DNA of 64,000 nucleotides from Halarcobacter anaerophilus (lineage in GTDB: Bacteria; Campylobacterota; Campylobacteria; Campylobacterales; Arcobacteraceae). A program made the position numbers and the translations under genes. This document shows positions 1-8,463 of the stretch, piece after piece; position 1 is the first letter of the stretch, and each line of letters begins with the position of its first letter. The stretch spans positions 496,001 through 560,000 of the forward strand of contig NZ_CP041070.1 in NCBI RefSeq assembly GCF_006459125.1, in the 5' to 3' direction. The notes beneath the pieces were generated by a model that worked only from the letters and a program-made list of their open reading frames with translations, did not search any database and was not told the DNA's origin.

Positions 1-115
1 CTAAAAACTTTTGGGCTTTCATTAAAACTGAATAGCTTTGTTTAGACATTGTATCTGCATTTGCAAACACTACAAAAGTAAATGTAAAAAGTAAGATTAG
101 TGCTATTTTTTTCAT
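1..115 (-). CDS. N-terminus of a probable TPR-repeat periplasmic protein (partial)
   Basis: Only the first 38 codons lie in the window; the gene runs off the left edge. The translation starts with a lysine pair and a hydrophobic stretch ending in FANA, a convincing signal peptide, followed by a short helical segment (SYSVLMKAQKFL). Its ATG overlaps the TGA of tonB as ATGA, so it is translationally coupled to the TonB operon. In TtpC-type TonB operons of other bacteria the gene after tonB is usually a tetratricopeptide-repeat protein, and the visible helix would fit a first TPR, but that is inferred from position rather than seen. Confidence 0.6.
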   Translation of the reverse strand, partial: MKKIALILLFTFTFVVFANADTMSKQSYSVLMKAQKFL

Positions 116-726
116 CTTGCCAACCTAAAATTAAATGTTATTGTTGCATCTTTTGAAGAGCTTGAGGGTTTAAAACGCCATTTTTTTATAGCTTTTATTG
201 CTTCCTCTTCAAAATAACCTTTGGGCTCCGCTTTTAATACCATGGGGTTTATAACTTGCCCCTCTTTTGTGATATGAAACTGTAATTGAACATATCCTTC
301 TTTTCTTCTTATTTTTGCTTTTCTTGGATAGTGGGGATTGACTCTGCTTATTGTTTGTAAATTATTAGCATCAAATAATCCTTGATTTACTGCAATTTGA
401 GCGCCGTTTAGTGATGAAATAGCAGAAATATCTATATTTTTGGTCATACTAAAAGGTTTTATCTTAACATTTTTTGTTATTTTCGTATCCATTTTAGTTT
501 TTACCATTTTCAGTTTTTTAGGTTCTATTTTTTTTACAGGCTCTTTGGGTTTTATTCTTTTTTTCTTTTTAAGTTCGGTATCTTTTTTATCTCTTAAATA
601 GTTTAATTGAATAGGCTCTTTATTATCGTTTTTTAACTCTTGATTTGAAGTTATCATTTGTTGCATGCCGAAAAATATACCTACTGAAATAACAATAGAA
701 AAAAGAAAAGAGAGGAAAAGTCTCAT
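112..726 (-). CDS. tonB: TonB energy-transducing protein
   Basis: The 204-residue protein has the TonB layout: an N-terminal membrane anchor (about residues 3-22), a Lys/Pro-rich periplasmic spacer (about 47-75), and a C-terminal TonB domain (about 120-204) with the YP motif at 133-134 and KWRFKP at 182-187. It would couple the proton-driven ExbB/ExbD motor to outer-membrane receptors. It follows exbD by one base, and the next gene overlaps its stop codon. It closes a TtpC-type operon that lies just downstream of a TonB-dependent receptor and PepSY cassette, so it probably serves the three siderophore receptors in this window. The family assignment is firm; the client receptors are inferred. 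Confidence 0.93.
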   Translation of the reverse strand: MRLFLSFLFSIVISVGIFFGMQQMITSNQELKNDNKEPIQLNYLRDKKDTELKKKKRIKPKEPVKKIEPKKLKMVKTKMDTKITKNVKIKPFSMTKNIDISAISSLNGAQIAVNQGLFDANNLQTISRVNPHYPRKAKIRRKEGYVQLQFHITKEGQVINPMVLKAEPKGYFEEEAIKAIKKWRFKPSSSSKDATITFNFRLAR

Positions 727-727
727 C

Positions 728-1135
728 TTAATTCTTTAATGTAGATAAAGAGATATTTGTTATACCTGCTAGTCTGATTTGATCCATAACTTTTACAAGC
801 ACTCCTGTTTTTGCTTCTATATCCGATTGTACGACTACGCTGTTATGCGTACTGTCTGCTTTAAGTCTTTCTATATTTGCTCTTACGGCTCTTAAATCTA
901 CCATTCTTTTATCAATCCAGATTTCACCGTTGCTTTTAATAGCTATTAAAATATTTGCTTTAGATTTTTGTTCACTTGTTGCTGCACTAGGTCTGTTTAT
1001 ATCTACTCCCGTCTCTTTTACGAAAGAGGTAGTTACAATAAAAAATATAAGCATAATAAAAACAACATCAAGCATTGGAGTTAAGTTTATTTCTGTCTCT
1101 TCTTTTACCGTGTTGTTGTGGGGAAATTTTCTCAT
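728..1135 (-). CDS. exbD: ExbD/TolR biopolymer transport protein of the TonB motor
   Basis: This 135-residue protein has a short cytoplasmic N-terminus, one transmembrane helix (about residues 18-40) carrying the conserved aspartate (D23 in LTPMLDVVF), and a periplasmic ExbD/TolR domain. The aspartate is the proton-carrying residue of this family. It lies between exbB, with which it shares one base, and tonB one base downstream. A second, separate ExbB/ExbD pair lies near 57.3-58.2 kb, so this copy is probably the iron-specific one. Confidence 0.93.
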   Translation of the reverse strand: MRKFPHNNTVKEETEINLTPMLDVVFIMLIFFIVTTSFVKETGVDINRPSAATSEQKSKANILIAIKSNGEIWIDKRMVDLRAVRANIERLKADSTHNSVVVQSDIEAKTGVLVKVMDQIRLAGITNISLSTLKN

Positions 1136-1653
1136 TATAAAACCTTTGAAATATCTAAATATAATTTTTCTGTTTGGTATTTAATAGATACTTCCAATCT
1201 TTTTTCAAATAAAATACCGCTTAAAGCAATAACCATTCCAGCCATAGTCGGAATAGTTGCCATAGATACACCGTTTGCCATTGCTTTTACATTACTTGTA
1301 CCTTGAATTGCCATTACGTCAAAAACTTCTATCATTCCCGTAACAGTTCCTAAAAGACCCACTAAAGGACAAACGATAATAAGTGTTTTTATAAAACTAA
1401 GACCTGTTTTTAATCTTTGTTTTCCGTCTTCTACCAAATACTCTTTAATAGCTGTTTTAAACTTCTCTTCATATAAAGAGGGTTTAAGATTTTTTAAAAG
1501 CTCGTTTCTATATTTTTTATATCCAAAATATAGATATACATATCTGTCAAGAAGAAGTGTCCATAGAAAAATTGCTATGAAAAAGACTATGTATAATACA
1601 ACTCCGCCTTTATCGAAAAAAGAGGAAAGATTATCTAAATAAATATCAATCAT
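1135..1653 (-). CDS. exbB: ExbB/TolQ/MotA-family proton channel, short form
   Basis: The 172-residue protein has three membrane segments: about residues 16-36, 88-112 (with CPLVGLLGTVTGMIEVF) and 125-148. The GLLGTVTGM signature is the MotA/TolQ/ExbB proton-channel core. It is the second ExbB-type protein in the operon, lying three bases after the long coiled-coil form. The arrangement long ExbB, short ExbB, ExbD, TonB is known from Vibrio and Shewanella TtpC systems. Confidence 0.9.
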   Translation of the reverse strand: MIDIYLDNLSSFFDKGGVVLYIVFFIAIFLWTLLLDRYVYLYFGYKKYRNELLKNLKPSLYEEKFKTAIKEYLVEDGKQRLKTGLSFIKTLIIVCPLVGLLGTVTGMIEVFDVMAIQGTSNVKAMANGVSMATIPTMAGMVIALSGILFEKRLEVSIKYQTEKLYLDISKVL

Positions 1654-1656
1654 TTT

Positions 1657-2940
1657 TTATAAACTTTTTGCTAACATTCCCATACCTTGCTCTTCAAGAA
1701 TTGAGACGATTCTTCCCGATTTTGATGAGATATATGTATATGAAAATAGAAGAGGAATTGCCGCAACAAGACCCAATACTGTTGTAATAAGTGCTGTTGA
1801 AATTCCTCCTGCCATAAGTTTTGGATCACCTGTTCCAAACAGAGTAATAGCTTGGAAAGTTGCAATCATTCCCGTAACCGTTCCTAAAAGACCAAGTAAA
1901 GGAGTAACGGCAGATAAAAGTTTTACGAAACTTTGACCTTTTTTTACTCTGTTTGTCTCTTTTAAAATAGTCTCTGCCATTTTTACTTCTAAATCATTTA
2001 AATCATGATTTTTGTATTTATTGAAAATATTTATAACTTTTCCTAAAGGATTGTTATCGCTTGGAGCATCCAAACTTTTTATCTGTTTTTTCATTTTTGT
2101 AAAAACAAGGTTTAAAACTACCATTTTATAAAAAGCAAACAATAATCCTATAACTCCCAAGAATATAATAATATATCCTACAACTCCACCTTGCTGGATT
2201 CTATTCATTAAAGTAGGTTGGTTATTTAACAGTTCAAATAAAGTTCCTCTTGTAGGATCTATTACAAAAGTATCATCAGAGCTTCCCAAACTTGTCGAAG
2301 GCTGTGTACTTAATTCAACTAATGCTTTCATATCGTTTGAGTAATCAAAATATTTGCCGTCTGATTTTGCACTGAATAATCCTACCCTTGTAACTTCTTG
2401 ATTTACTCTGTCTCCGTTGCTTAAGATAAGATTTGCATTATATTTTTCTACATTTCCGCTTCTTACTATTTCTTCTAACATTCCGTGCCAAAGATTTTCA
2501 AGCTGTTTTATATTAGGTAACTTTTTAGAATTTGCAAACTCTTCGAAAACTTCTTCTTTTTGGGGATTATGAGATGCTGTAAGAGAAGCTTGGAAGTTTG
2601 TTAAAAAATCAGCAGATGTTTGTCTAACGCTACCGAACATCTCTCCTAAATCTCCCATTTTTTGATTTAATAGAGTCTCTTTTTCCATTAAAAGTTCTTC
2701 GTTTTTATCAAGAGTTGTTTTTAATCGTTCAGATTTTTTAGACTCTTTTGAAAGTATTGCTTTAGCTTCGTTTAAAAGCTGTTTTTGTTTACTCTCGTTT
2801 TCTTTAAACTCGTTAAGTCTTTTTTGTTCTTCTTTTATTTGAACAGATGCATCATTTTGAATATCTTTTAAAAGATTGTTTAAATCCAAAGAGAAAAGGG
2901 AATTTACAGATAATAAAAAAATTAGGAAGTATTTAGTCAT
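1657..2940 (-). CDS. TtpC-like long ExbB/MotA protein with periplasmic coiled coil
   Basis: From the ATG at 2940 the protein has about 427 residues. It has a signal sequence, a long charged coiled-coil region (about residues 15-130), an intervening periplasmic domain and a C-terminal ExbB-type channel with three membrane segments, including TPLLGLLGTVTGM. A longer reading frame opens at 2973, but I chose 2940 because GGAGC lies six bases upstream of this ATG and the product then begins with a clean signal peptide. The start overlaps the end of the DUF3450 gene by eight bases. In Vibrio, TtpC is an extra component required by the TonB2 system; the same role is inferred here from architecture and gene order. 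Confidence 0.85.
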   Translation of the reverse strand: MTKYFLIFLLSVNSLFSLDLNNLLKDIQNDASVQIKEEQKRLNEFKENESKQKQLLNEAKAILSKESKKSERLKTTLDKNEELLMEKETLLNQKMGDLGEMFGSVRQTSADFLTNFQASLTASHNPQKEEVFEEFANSKKLPNIKQLENLWHGMLEEIVRSGNVEKYNANLILSNGDRVNQEVTRVGLFSAKSDGKYFDYSNDMKALVELSTQPSTSLGSSDDTFVIDPTRGTLFELLNNQPTLMNRIQQGGVVGYIIIFLGVIGLLFAFYKMVVLNLVFTKMKKQIKSLDAPSDNNPLGKVINIFNKYKNHDLNDLEVKMAETILKETNRVKKGQSFVKLLSAVTPLLGLLGTVTGMIATFQAITLFGTGDPKLMAGGISTALITTVLGLVAAIPLLFSYTYISSKSGRIVSILEEQGMGMLAKSL

Positions 2941-3682
2941 TTGAAGCTCCTTGGATTTTAAAAGGCAATTCAAGCAATGATACGTTTTCTTGTTTTTTTG
3001 CTATTTTTATACCTTTTCTGATATTTGATTTCGTATTTGAGTCTTCAATTTCATCCCAACCTCTAATCTCATTGTTCCAAACATAATAATCTTTTAAATC
3101 AAGTGATTGTTTATATAAAGCAACTCTTCCTAGTCTTAAAAAGTTATATGTTTTATCTTCTGATTCTTCTTGATAGGTTTCAATATTTTTTGCATAATCA
3201 TACTCTATTTTAAAGGCTTCTAAAATAATTCTGAATTTTTCGGGAGTTTTTATATCTGATCTTGCCAAACTCTCTTCTAATCTTTTTATTCTGCTTTTTC
3301 TTTCATCAAGTAAAAACGGAGTGTCCAACTCTACAAGTCTTTTTAAACTTTTAATCATTTTTTCCATAAGAGGATAGATATTCTTTTGAGTCTCTTCAAT
3401 ATCTATAATTTGCTCTTCTAAATTTTTTAACTCTTCTTCTTGGGAAGTTATAACGTTTTGTAGTTGTTTGTTATAGTTTTTTGTGGCTTTTATCTCTTGA
3501 TTTACATATTTATACTCTTGAAATAACTGCTCTTTTTTTTCATCGTGGTAGTTGATTTGTTTTTGATACTTTTCTAACTTTTGATTAGTCTTTTCTATTA
3601 CATTAATTGACTTATCAATCTGGTTGGAAAAAGCAAAGCTGCTTAGAAGTAACAAAACAAAGAAAATTCTATTGTAATGCAT
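2933..3682 (-). CDS. DUF3450-family periplasmic coiled-coil protein of the TonB operon
   Basis: The 249-residue protein starts with a signal peptide ending near SSFAFSN. About 100 residues of heptad-rich, Lys/Glu/Gln-rich coiled coil follow, then a helical C-terminal half with the sequence LRLGRVALYKQSLD, typical of DUF3450. Proteins of this family commonly precede TtpC in extended TonB operons; their exact function is not established. It is the first gene of the operon that runs to tonB and has a Fur-box-like promoter about 35-50 bases upstream. Confidence 0.8.
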   Translation of the reverse strand: MHYNRIFFVLLLLSSFAFSNQIDKSINVIEKTNQKLEKYQKQINYHDEKKEQLFQEYKYVNQEIKATKNYNKQLQNVITSQEEELKNLEEQIIDIEETQKNIYPLMEKMIKSLKRLVELDTPFLLDERKSRIKRLEESLARSDIKTPEKFRIILEAFKIEYDYAKNIETYQEESEDKTYNFLRLGRVALYKQSLDLKDYYVWNNEIRGWDEIEDSNTKSNIRKGIKIAKKQENVSLLELPFKIQGASND

Positions 3683-3714
3683 CTGTTTATTTTTCCCCTT
3701 AACGTATGATTTTG

Positions 3715-3729
3715 AGAATTATAATCATA
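3715..3729 (-). promoter_or_regulatory. Fur-box-like site and probable -10 for the TonB-motor operon
   Basis: On the minus strand this reads TGATTATAATTCTCA, matching 12 of 14 fixed positions of the 7-1-7 Fur consensus TGATAATNATTATCA. It contains TATAAT, so Fur binding would cover the -10. The same 15 bases recur exactly at 26365-26379 before the second PepSY cassette. It lies 33 bases upstream of the DUF3450 start codon. Confidence 0.7.
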
Positions 3730-3763
3730 ATTTTATAAAAGTTTACTTATTTTAACTCTTATC

Positions 3764-3773
3764 ATGACAAGAA
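3764..3773 (-). promoter_or_regulatory. CTTGTCATGA element upstream of the TonB-motor promoter
   Basis: The 10-mer CTTGTCATGA reads in the direction of the operon, 34 bases upstream of the Fur-like box. Identical 10-mers occur upstream of two other iron units, at 26414-26423 with the same 34-base distance and at 10189-10198. It may bind an activator; no protein is assigned. Confidence 0.4.
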
Positions 3774-3831
3774 TTAACAATAAAATGTATGTTTTTCAAT
3801 CACTTTATACATTATAATTGTTAATTTTTTA

Positions 3832-4329
3832 TTAATTTCTTTTTAGTTCTTGCATTAATTTGTTAGTATTTATTATGCTAACGATTATTGTGGCAAGAAG
3901 TAAAATAAAAGCTAATACTATACTTATTGTTACGGCTTTGCTTGAAGAGATATTTATTGCATTTCTATTTGGTTTCTCTTTTTTCTTTTGTTCAGTCTTT
4001 ACTTCTTCTTTAATAAAACCGCTTGGCGGTTCAATTCCTGCTTTTGAAACTGTATGTCCCGGACCGCCTTCTAAAATTATTTGATAAGGGATATTAGGAA
4101 TTTTAATAGTAAGTTCACTTTCATCGGGAAGTCTTTTTTCAAAAAGTATTTTTTTTGAATTAAGAGCTTCAAGTTTAAGAAGGGCTCCTTGCGCACTTTC
4201 TCCTGTATTAAAGCCTCCGATTACCGTCATGGTTTCATCTTCGTTATCAATTATATTTAAAACCAGTGAGTGGCTGTAAACAAAAATCGGGCTACATATT
4301 AAAAATATGATTTTAAATAAGTTTTTCAT
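3832..4329 (-). CDS. Membrane-anchored periplasmic protein of PepSY cassette A
   Basis: The 165-residue protein has a signal peptide, a periplasmic beta-rich domain with the motifs GGFNTGESAQGALLKLE and EGGPGHTV, a Lys/Glu-rich linker, and a C-terminal membrane helix (about residues 130-155). It resembles small accessory proteins found beside metal-uptake membrane components, but I cannot give a firm family. A clear paralogue of nearly the same length and layout lies at 23921-24421. Its start overlaps the end of the PepSY gene by 17 bases, so the two are translationally coupled. A role in metal or siderophore handling is inferred from context. Confidence 0.75.
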   Translation of the reverse strand: MKNLFKIIFLICSPIFVYSHSLVLNIIDNEDETMTVIGGFNTGESAQGALLKLEALNSKKILFEKRLPDESELTIKIPNIPYQIILEGGPGHTVSKAGIEPPSGFIKEEVKTEQKKKEKPNRNAINISSSKAVTISIVLAFILLLATIIVSIINTNKLMQELKRN

Positions 4330-5899
4330 TTTTTCTTCCTTTTTTTAAACTCCAAAAGATTTTGGCTTCTTCTCTTTCTTTGGGTAATTTTTTTGATATA
4401 TAAAGAAGTGATATTCCAAATATAAATAAAGCAATATCAACTCCTAAAATATTTGTCATATGGTTTTTTATAAGAGTTGAGGGTGTAGTTGACTGAGTTA
4501 TAAAGTGCAAAATTACGCTTAAAATAAATAAAACTCCTGCTAAAGCAAAAAACTCTTTTGCCGCTTTATAAGAGTTAATTCTATAAAAAGACCAAAACAG
4601 CGTTGCCAACCAAACATTATAAAAAATTCCTTTCTGCCATAAAACTCTATCTTCTAATGAAAAAGGCAAAAGCCATTGTAAAACAAATAAAACGGCAGTT
4701 GCAGGAATAACTCCTATCATAGTTGCCAAAGAGAGTTTTCCCATCCAGTGATAAAAAGTAATTTTGTTTTCAAATTTTTTTGCTTTTTTTTCAAGCCATA
4801 ACATAACGGCAAATCCGATTGCTATACCGCATAATCCCATTATAAGAGCAACGGCAGTTCTTGAAAAAATATCAATGCCGAATAAAAAGTGTAAGAAAAA
4901 GAGCGATTCTGCTACAAATACAGGCCAAACATTATCTAAAACTTTTTTATTTTCGATTAGCTCTGCTGTTAAGGCATTTAGAGTGATATGAGGCTGATTA
5001 AAAATTCCTCCGTTTAAAAAAGGTTTATAAGGGTTATATCCTATTATTTCAACTCTGGCTGTTTTATCATTCCAGTTTATCAGTTTTACTTGTTTTAACT
5101 CAAGTTGGGGATTTATCTCTTTTGCTTTTTTTAATAAAGAGGAAAGAGGCAGCATGGAAGCTTTTTCTTTTACTTTTTTTACGGGCTTGCTTTGAGGAAA
5201 GAGAACTTTTCCAACTACTTCATCTATACCTTTTGCTTCCCCTTTTGTTAGGATTTTTGACATAGGTCCTGCACTTATTAATCCTACATTCATAAAAGCA
5301 CCGCTTAGAGTTATCAATAAAAAAGGAATAAAAGCCCAAGTAAATACTTTAACATGAATTTTAGAAAAAATTGCCTGTTGACTTTTGCCTTGATTATTAA
5401 AATTAAAAAGATAAATTAAAATTAACCCTGTAATTATTAAAACCATAGTTCCGACTGCTACAAAACCAAAAGAGAGCCTTCCTATAAGTTTTAAAGGTTG
5501 TCCGTAATGCAGTTCATTTAAAAAAGCAGCTAAATTTGAAGTGTTTTTATCTTCATTGTTTATTTTCTCTTTTGTATTTGGATTAAAAGCAATAGCTTGT
5601 ACAAATCTATGGGAAATATTTACGGCAGGATCTCCCATTCTTCCCGGAAGATTAACTAAAATATTGTTTTTGGGGAAATTTGGATCTTTTAATACCTCTT
5701 CAATCATTGCATTATAATCAACATTCATAATATCTGTTTTTTGAATATGTCTTGAGGGTTTTTCCCAAGTTTGAATATAAGGTAGAAATATTGCAAAAAT
5801 ACCAAAAAAAACGGCAAGATACATTATAAGTGAAAAAGTAATACCTGCAGCCACATGAACTCTAAAAAGTCTTTGTTTAAATAGTTTTGATTTTTCCAT
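4313..5899 (-). CDS. PepSY-associated TM protein, possible ferric-siderophore reductase (cassette A)
   Basis: This inner-membrane protein of about 528 residues has seven or eight hydrophobic segments and periplasmic loops with PepSY-type features. Membrane-associated histidines lie in RVHVAAGI, LHYGQP, FLHFLFGID and YHWMGKLS. The PepSY_TM family (PiuB and relatives) is iron-regulated in many bacteria and proposed to reduce ferric siderophores in the periplasm or inner membrane; that reaction is inferred here. An upstream TTG at 5905 is possible, but I prefer the ATG at 5899, with AAGG seven bases before it. It sits between two small membrane genes and downstream of a receptor. A close paralogue lies at 24440-26020. 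Confidence 0.85.
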   Translation of the reverse strand: MEKSKLFKQRLFRVHVAAGITFSLIMYLAVFFGIFAIFLPYIQTWEKPSRHIQKTDIMNVDYNAMIEEVLKDPNFPKNNILVNLPGRMGDPAVNISHRFVQAIAFNPNTKEKINNEDKNTSNLAAFLNELHYGQPLKLIGRLSFGFVAVGTMVLIITGLILIYLFNFNNQGKSQQAIFSKIHVKVFTWAFIPFLLITLSGAFMNVGLISAGPMSKILTKGEAKGIDEVVGKVLFPQSKPVKKVKEKASMLPLSSLLKKAKEINPQLELKQVKLINWNDKTARVEIIGYNPYKPFLNGGIFNQPHITLNALTAELIENKKVLDNVWPVFVAESLFFLHFLFGIDIFSRTAVALIMGLCGIAIGFAVMLWLEKKAKKFENKITFYHWMGKLSLATMIGVIPATAVLFVLQWLLPFSLEDRVLWQKGIFYNVWLATLFWSFYRINSYKAAKEFFALAGVLFILSVILHFITQSTTPSTLIKNHMTNILGVDIALFIFGISLLYISKKLPKEREEAKIFWSLKKGRKNEKLI

Positions 5900-5908
5900 A
5901 AACAAACC

Positions 5909-6211
5909 TTAATAAAGAGCATATAGTGCAAAACTAAAAACTAACGTGGGAATCAGAGTTTTTAACAAAGCGGAGAGTTTTGTATATGATAAAGCTATCC
6001 AAGTTGAGGCTAAAGCCCAGATAAAAGTATTAAACATAATTGAAATAACAGCTGTTTCTTCGATTGGCAAAGGGATTAAAAAAGCAACAAGAGTCATGCC
6101 TAAATATGAAATTAACAAACCGCCGAAAATGGCGGTTACTATTCTAAATAATCCTATTTTTCTTCCTTTTTTTTCAGGAGTTGATAAAGATTTATATATG
6201 TTTCCTATCAT
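5909..6211 (-). CDS. Small three-helix membrane protein of PepSY cassette A (DUF3649-like)
   Basis: The 100-residue protein has an N-terminal cytoplasmic KKGRKIGLFR segment and three hydrophobic helices. Small proteins of this shape (DUF3649 and related) often accompany PepSY_TM genes in iron-uptake operons; the family name is tentative. A paralogue of 104 residues with the same SxPEKxGxKIGLFR start lies at 26023-26337. It is 12 bases downstream of the receptor gene and just upstream of the PepSY gene, so it is probably cotranscribed with both. Confidence 0.75.
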   Translation of the reverse strand: MIGNIYKSLSTPEKKGRKIGLFRIVTAIFGGLLISYLGMTLVAFLIPLPIEETAVISIMFNTFIWALASTWIALSYTKLSALLKTLIPTLVFSFALYALY

Positions 6212-6222
6212 ATTTTTACTTC

Positions 6223-8358
6223 TTAGAATTTATAGTTTAAAGATACGGTATAGTTTCTTTCATCACCATACCCACCTTGTCCGGGATAATATCTATACTC
6301 TTCATCAAATAGATTATTAATATTTAAAAGAACATCGATGTTTTTATCAATTTCATATCTTGCCATAGCATCAACTATAGTATAAGCTTCTTGTTGCAGT
6401 TTTTTATTAAGACCGTAACGAGTATATGTTGTATTAATTTCACTTTGCCAATTAACTCCTGCACCTATAGTTAATTTATTATATTTATAGCTAGTAAACA
6501 ATTTAAATATATGTTTAGGTATCTCTCCTGAGGATAAGCGATCTCCTTTTTCATCTTCTGCATCAGTATATGTATATCCTCCGGAGATATTCCAATTTGG
6601 TAAAAGCTCACCGCTAATAGTTAAGTCCCAACCTTTTATTTCAGCACCGTCAACACTTTTATAAGCTTGATTACCGTCTGGAGTTAAATTTGTTCCGTCT
6701 ACAACAGCTTTATTATCTTGTTTTGTTATGAAATATGCAATACCGGCATTTAATAAACCATCATAAAATTCTGATTTTAAACCAAACTCTACTGTATTTC
6801 CTTCTTCAGGATCAAGGAAGTTACCGCTTGTATCTTTATTTGTGGAAGTTGGATTAAAAATAGATGTATAACTTGCATAAGTAGAGAAGTTTTCATTTAT
6901 ATCGTAAATCAGTCCTAAATAAGGAATAACTTTCCCATTCTCTTTTTGTTTTTGTTCTGTGGGTTTTCCTTTGTTATTTATTCTTTCAAATTTAGTTATT
7001 CTACTTCCTAAAATAAGATGTAAAGGATCAGATAACTCTAAATTTAAAGCAATAAAAGCTCCAATCTCTTTTGTATCCACTTTTGTTCTTCCGTTTGAAG
7101 TGAAAGTCGGTTTAGGAATATTCCCGTCATACCCTTTTATTGCAGCAGTAAGATTTAAAGCTGAATTATAAGAAGGATCATCTGAATTAACACTATATCC
7201 ATTTGCTCCAAAAGATAATTGATGTTCTTGTTTAAATGCTTTAAATTTGCCTTGGGCATATAGATCTATTGCGTGAACTTCAGGAGTATTTTTAGCTTTT
7301 AATGCCATCCCTTCTATATTTCCAGTATTAGTATTTAATATTGTTCTTGAAAGTCCTACCAGTCTATCTACTTTTGCTTTTGTATATGAGTAATTAGCAA
7401 TTGCTTTCCAGTCATTATTGAAATAATGTTCTAAGCCTAAAATAAGATTTGTTTTTTCAGTATTACTGTACGTCCAATCAGCTGCCGGGTTTTTATCTCT
7501 TCCGAAAATTGTTTGTTTATTCCCATTTGTATCTATTGTAGCAACATGATGAACAGCCACATTATCTGCATCTACTTTTTGATAAGAGAAGGCAGTAGTT
7601 AAAAGTGTATTATCAGATAAATCGAAATCTAAAGCACCGTAAATTAAACTATTATCTTGATGATATCTATCTTGTTGATTATCCCCTTCACCGTAAGAAG
7701 ATATAAATCTTCCTCTTATTGTATTATCTTCATTTAAACCACCTGAGATATCAATTTGACCTTTATAATTATCCCAGCTTCCGTAAGATAATTTTGCATT
7801 TCCCCTAAATTCAGAAGTAGGTTTCTTTCTTATATAGTTGATACTTGCACTAGGGTTTCCGCTGCCGTTAGTAAGTCCTGTTGAACCTCTTGTAATTTCA
7901 ATTCGTTCATATATTGCAGAACTTTCTAATCCCATAAGTTGTTGTGTACCAAAAGATGCTACTGATGTAGGTGCACCGTCTCTTTGTACATTTGTAATTT
8001 CCATACCTCTTGCGAAGTATGTTGTATGTCCCGCGGTTTCTTGTCCTAATTGTCTCATTGAAATACCCGGAGTTTGAATCAAAACATCGTTTACATCTTG
8101 AAGGTTTTGATCTTCAATTTGTTTTTCAGTTATTACTGTTATAGATTGTGGTGTTTCTTTTAAAGATAAATCAAGTTTTGTAGCAGAACTTGTTTTTTTC
8201 ACGGTATATGAAGTTTTGTCTGAATTTTCATTTCCGATAATTGTTACGCTATCAAGTTCTTTTGGACTTTTTTCTTCTTGTGCCATTAAAGATATGTTTG
8301 TTGATAAGGCGATTGAGAGTGCGATTGAGAGTTTGTTCTTTTTAAACTCTATATTCAT
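6223..8358 (-). CDS. TonB-dependent siderophore receptor (first of three)
   Basis: The 711-residue outer-membrane receptor has a signal peptide, a plug domain (about residues 60-180, with ETPQSITVITEKQIEDQ and FARGMEI), a 22-strand-type barrel and a terminal phenylalanine (SLNYKF). The NGSGNPSASINYIRKKP segment is typical of ferric-siderophore receptors of the FhuE/FoxA/FpvA group. It lacks an STN signalling extension, so it is not expected to signal to a sigma factor. AGGAG lies seven bases before the ATG. A near-perfect Fur box sits about 45-60 bases upstream. The gene heads a unit with PepSY cassette A. The substrate cannot be told from sequence. Confidence 0.93.
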   Translation of the reverse strand: MNIEFKKNKLSIALSIALSTNISLMAQEEKSPKELDSVTIIGNENSDKTSYTVKKTSSATKLDLSLKETPQSITVITEKQIEDQNLQDVNDVLIQTPGISMRQLGQETAGHTTYFARGMEITNVQRDGAPTSVASFGTQQLMGLESSAIYERIEITRGSTGLTNGSGNPSASINYIRKKPTSEFRGNAKLSYGSWDNYKGQIDISGGLNEDNTIRGRFISSYGEGDNQQDRYHQDNSLIYGALDFDLSDNTLLTTAFSYQKVDADNVAVHHVATIDTNGNKQTIFGRDKNPAADWTYSNTEKTNLILGLEHYFNNDWKAIANYSYTKAKVDRLVGLSRTILNTNTGNIEGMALKAKNTPEVHAIDLYAQGKFKAFKQEHQLSFGANGYSVNSDDPSYNSALNLTAAIKGYDGNIPKPTFTSNGRTKVDTKEIGAFIALNLELSDPLHLILGSRITKFERINNKGKPTEQKQKENGKVIPYLGLIYDINENFSTYASYTSIFNPTSTNKDTSGNFLDPEEGNTVEFGLKSEFYDGLLNAGIAYFITKQDNKAVVDGTNLTPDGNQAYKSVDGAEIKGWDLTISGELLPNWNISGGYTYTDAEDEKGDRLSSGEIPKHIFKLFTSYKYNKLTIGAGVNWQSEINTTYTRYGLNKKLQQEAYTIVDAMARYEIDKNIDVLLNINNLFDEEYRYYPGQGGYGDERNYTVSLNYKF

Positions 8359-8402
8359 TATTTGCTCCTAGTATGAATTAATGGAGCGAATAATATCATT
8401 AT

Positions 8403-8417
8403 TGATACTTATTATCA
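8403..8417 (-). promoter_or_regulatory. Fur box upstream of the first siderophore receptor
   Basis: On the minus strand this reads TGATAATAAGTATCA, matching 13 of 14 fixed positions of the Fur 7-1-7 consensus. It lies about 45 bases upstream of the receptor start codon, with further ATAATGATATTATT sequence just downstream that could extend the operator. Iron-repressed transcription of receptor and PepSY cassette A is the natural reading. Confidence 0.8.
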
Positions 8418-8463
8418 ATATTTCAAAGTCAATATAGGGAAAATTTTATATAAAAAAAGGAAA

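Noticed and set aside
930-1306. Plus-strand open frames opposite exbD and exbB
   Set aside because: They are antisense shadows of well-supported ExbD and ExbB genes, hydrophobic only because they mirror membrane segments.
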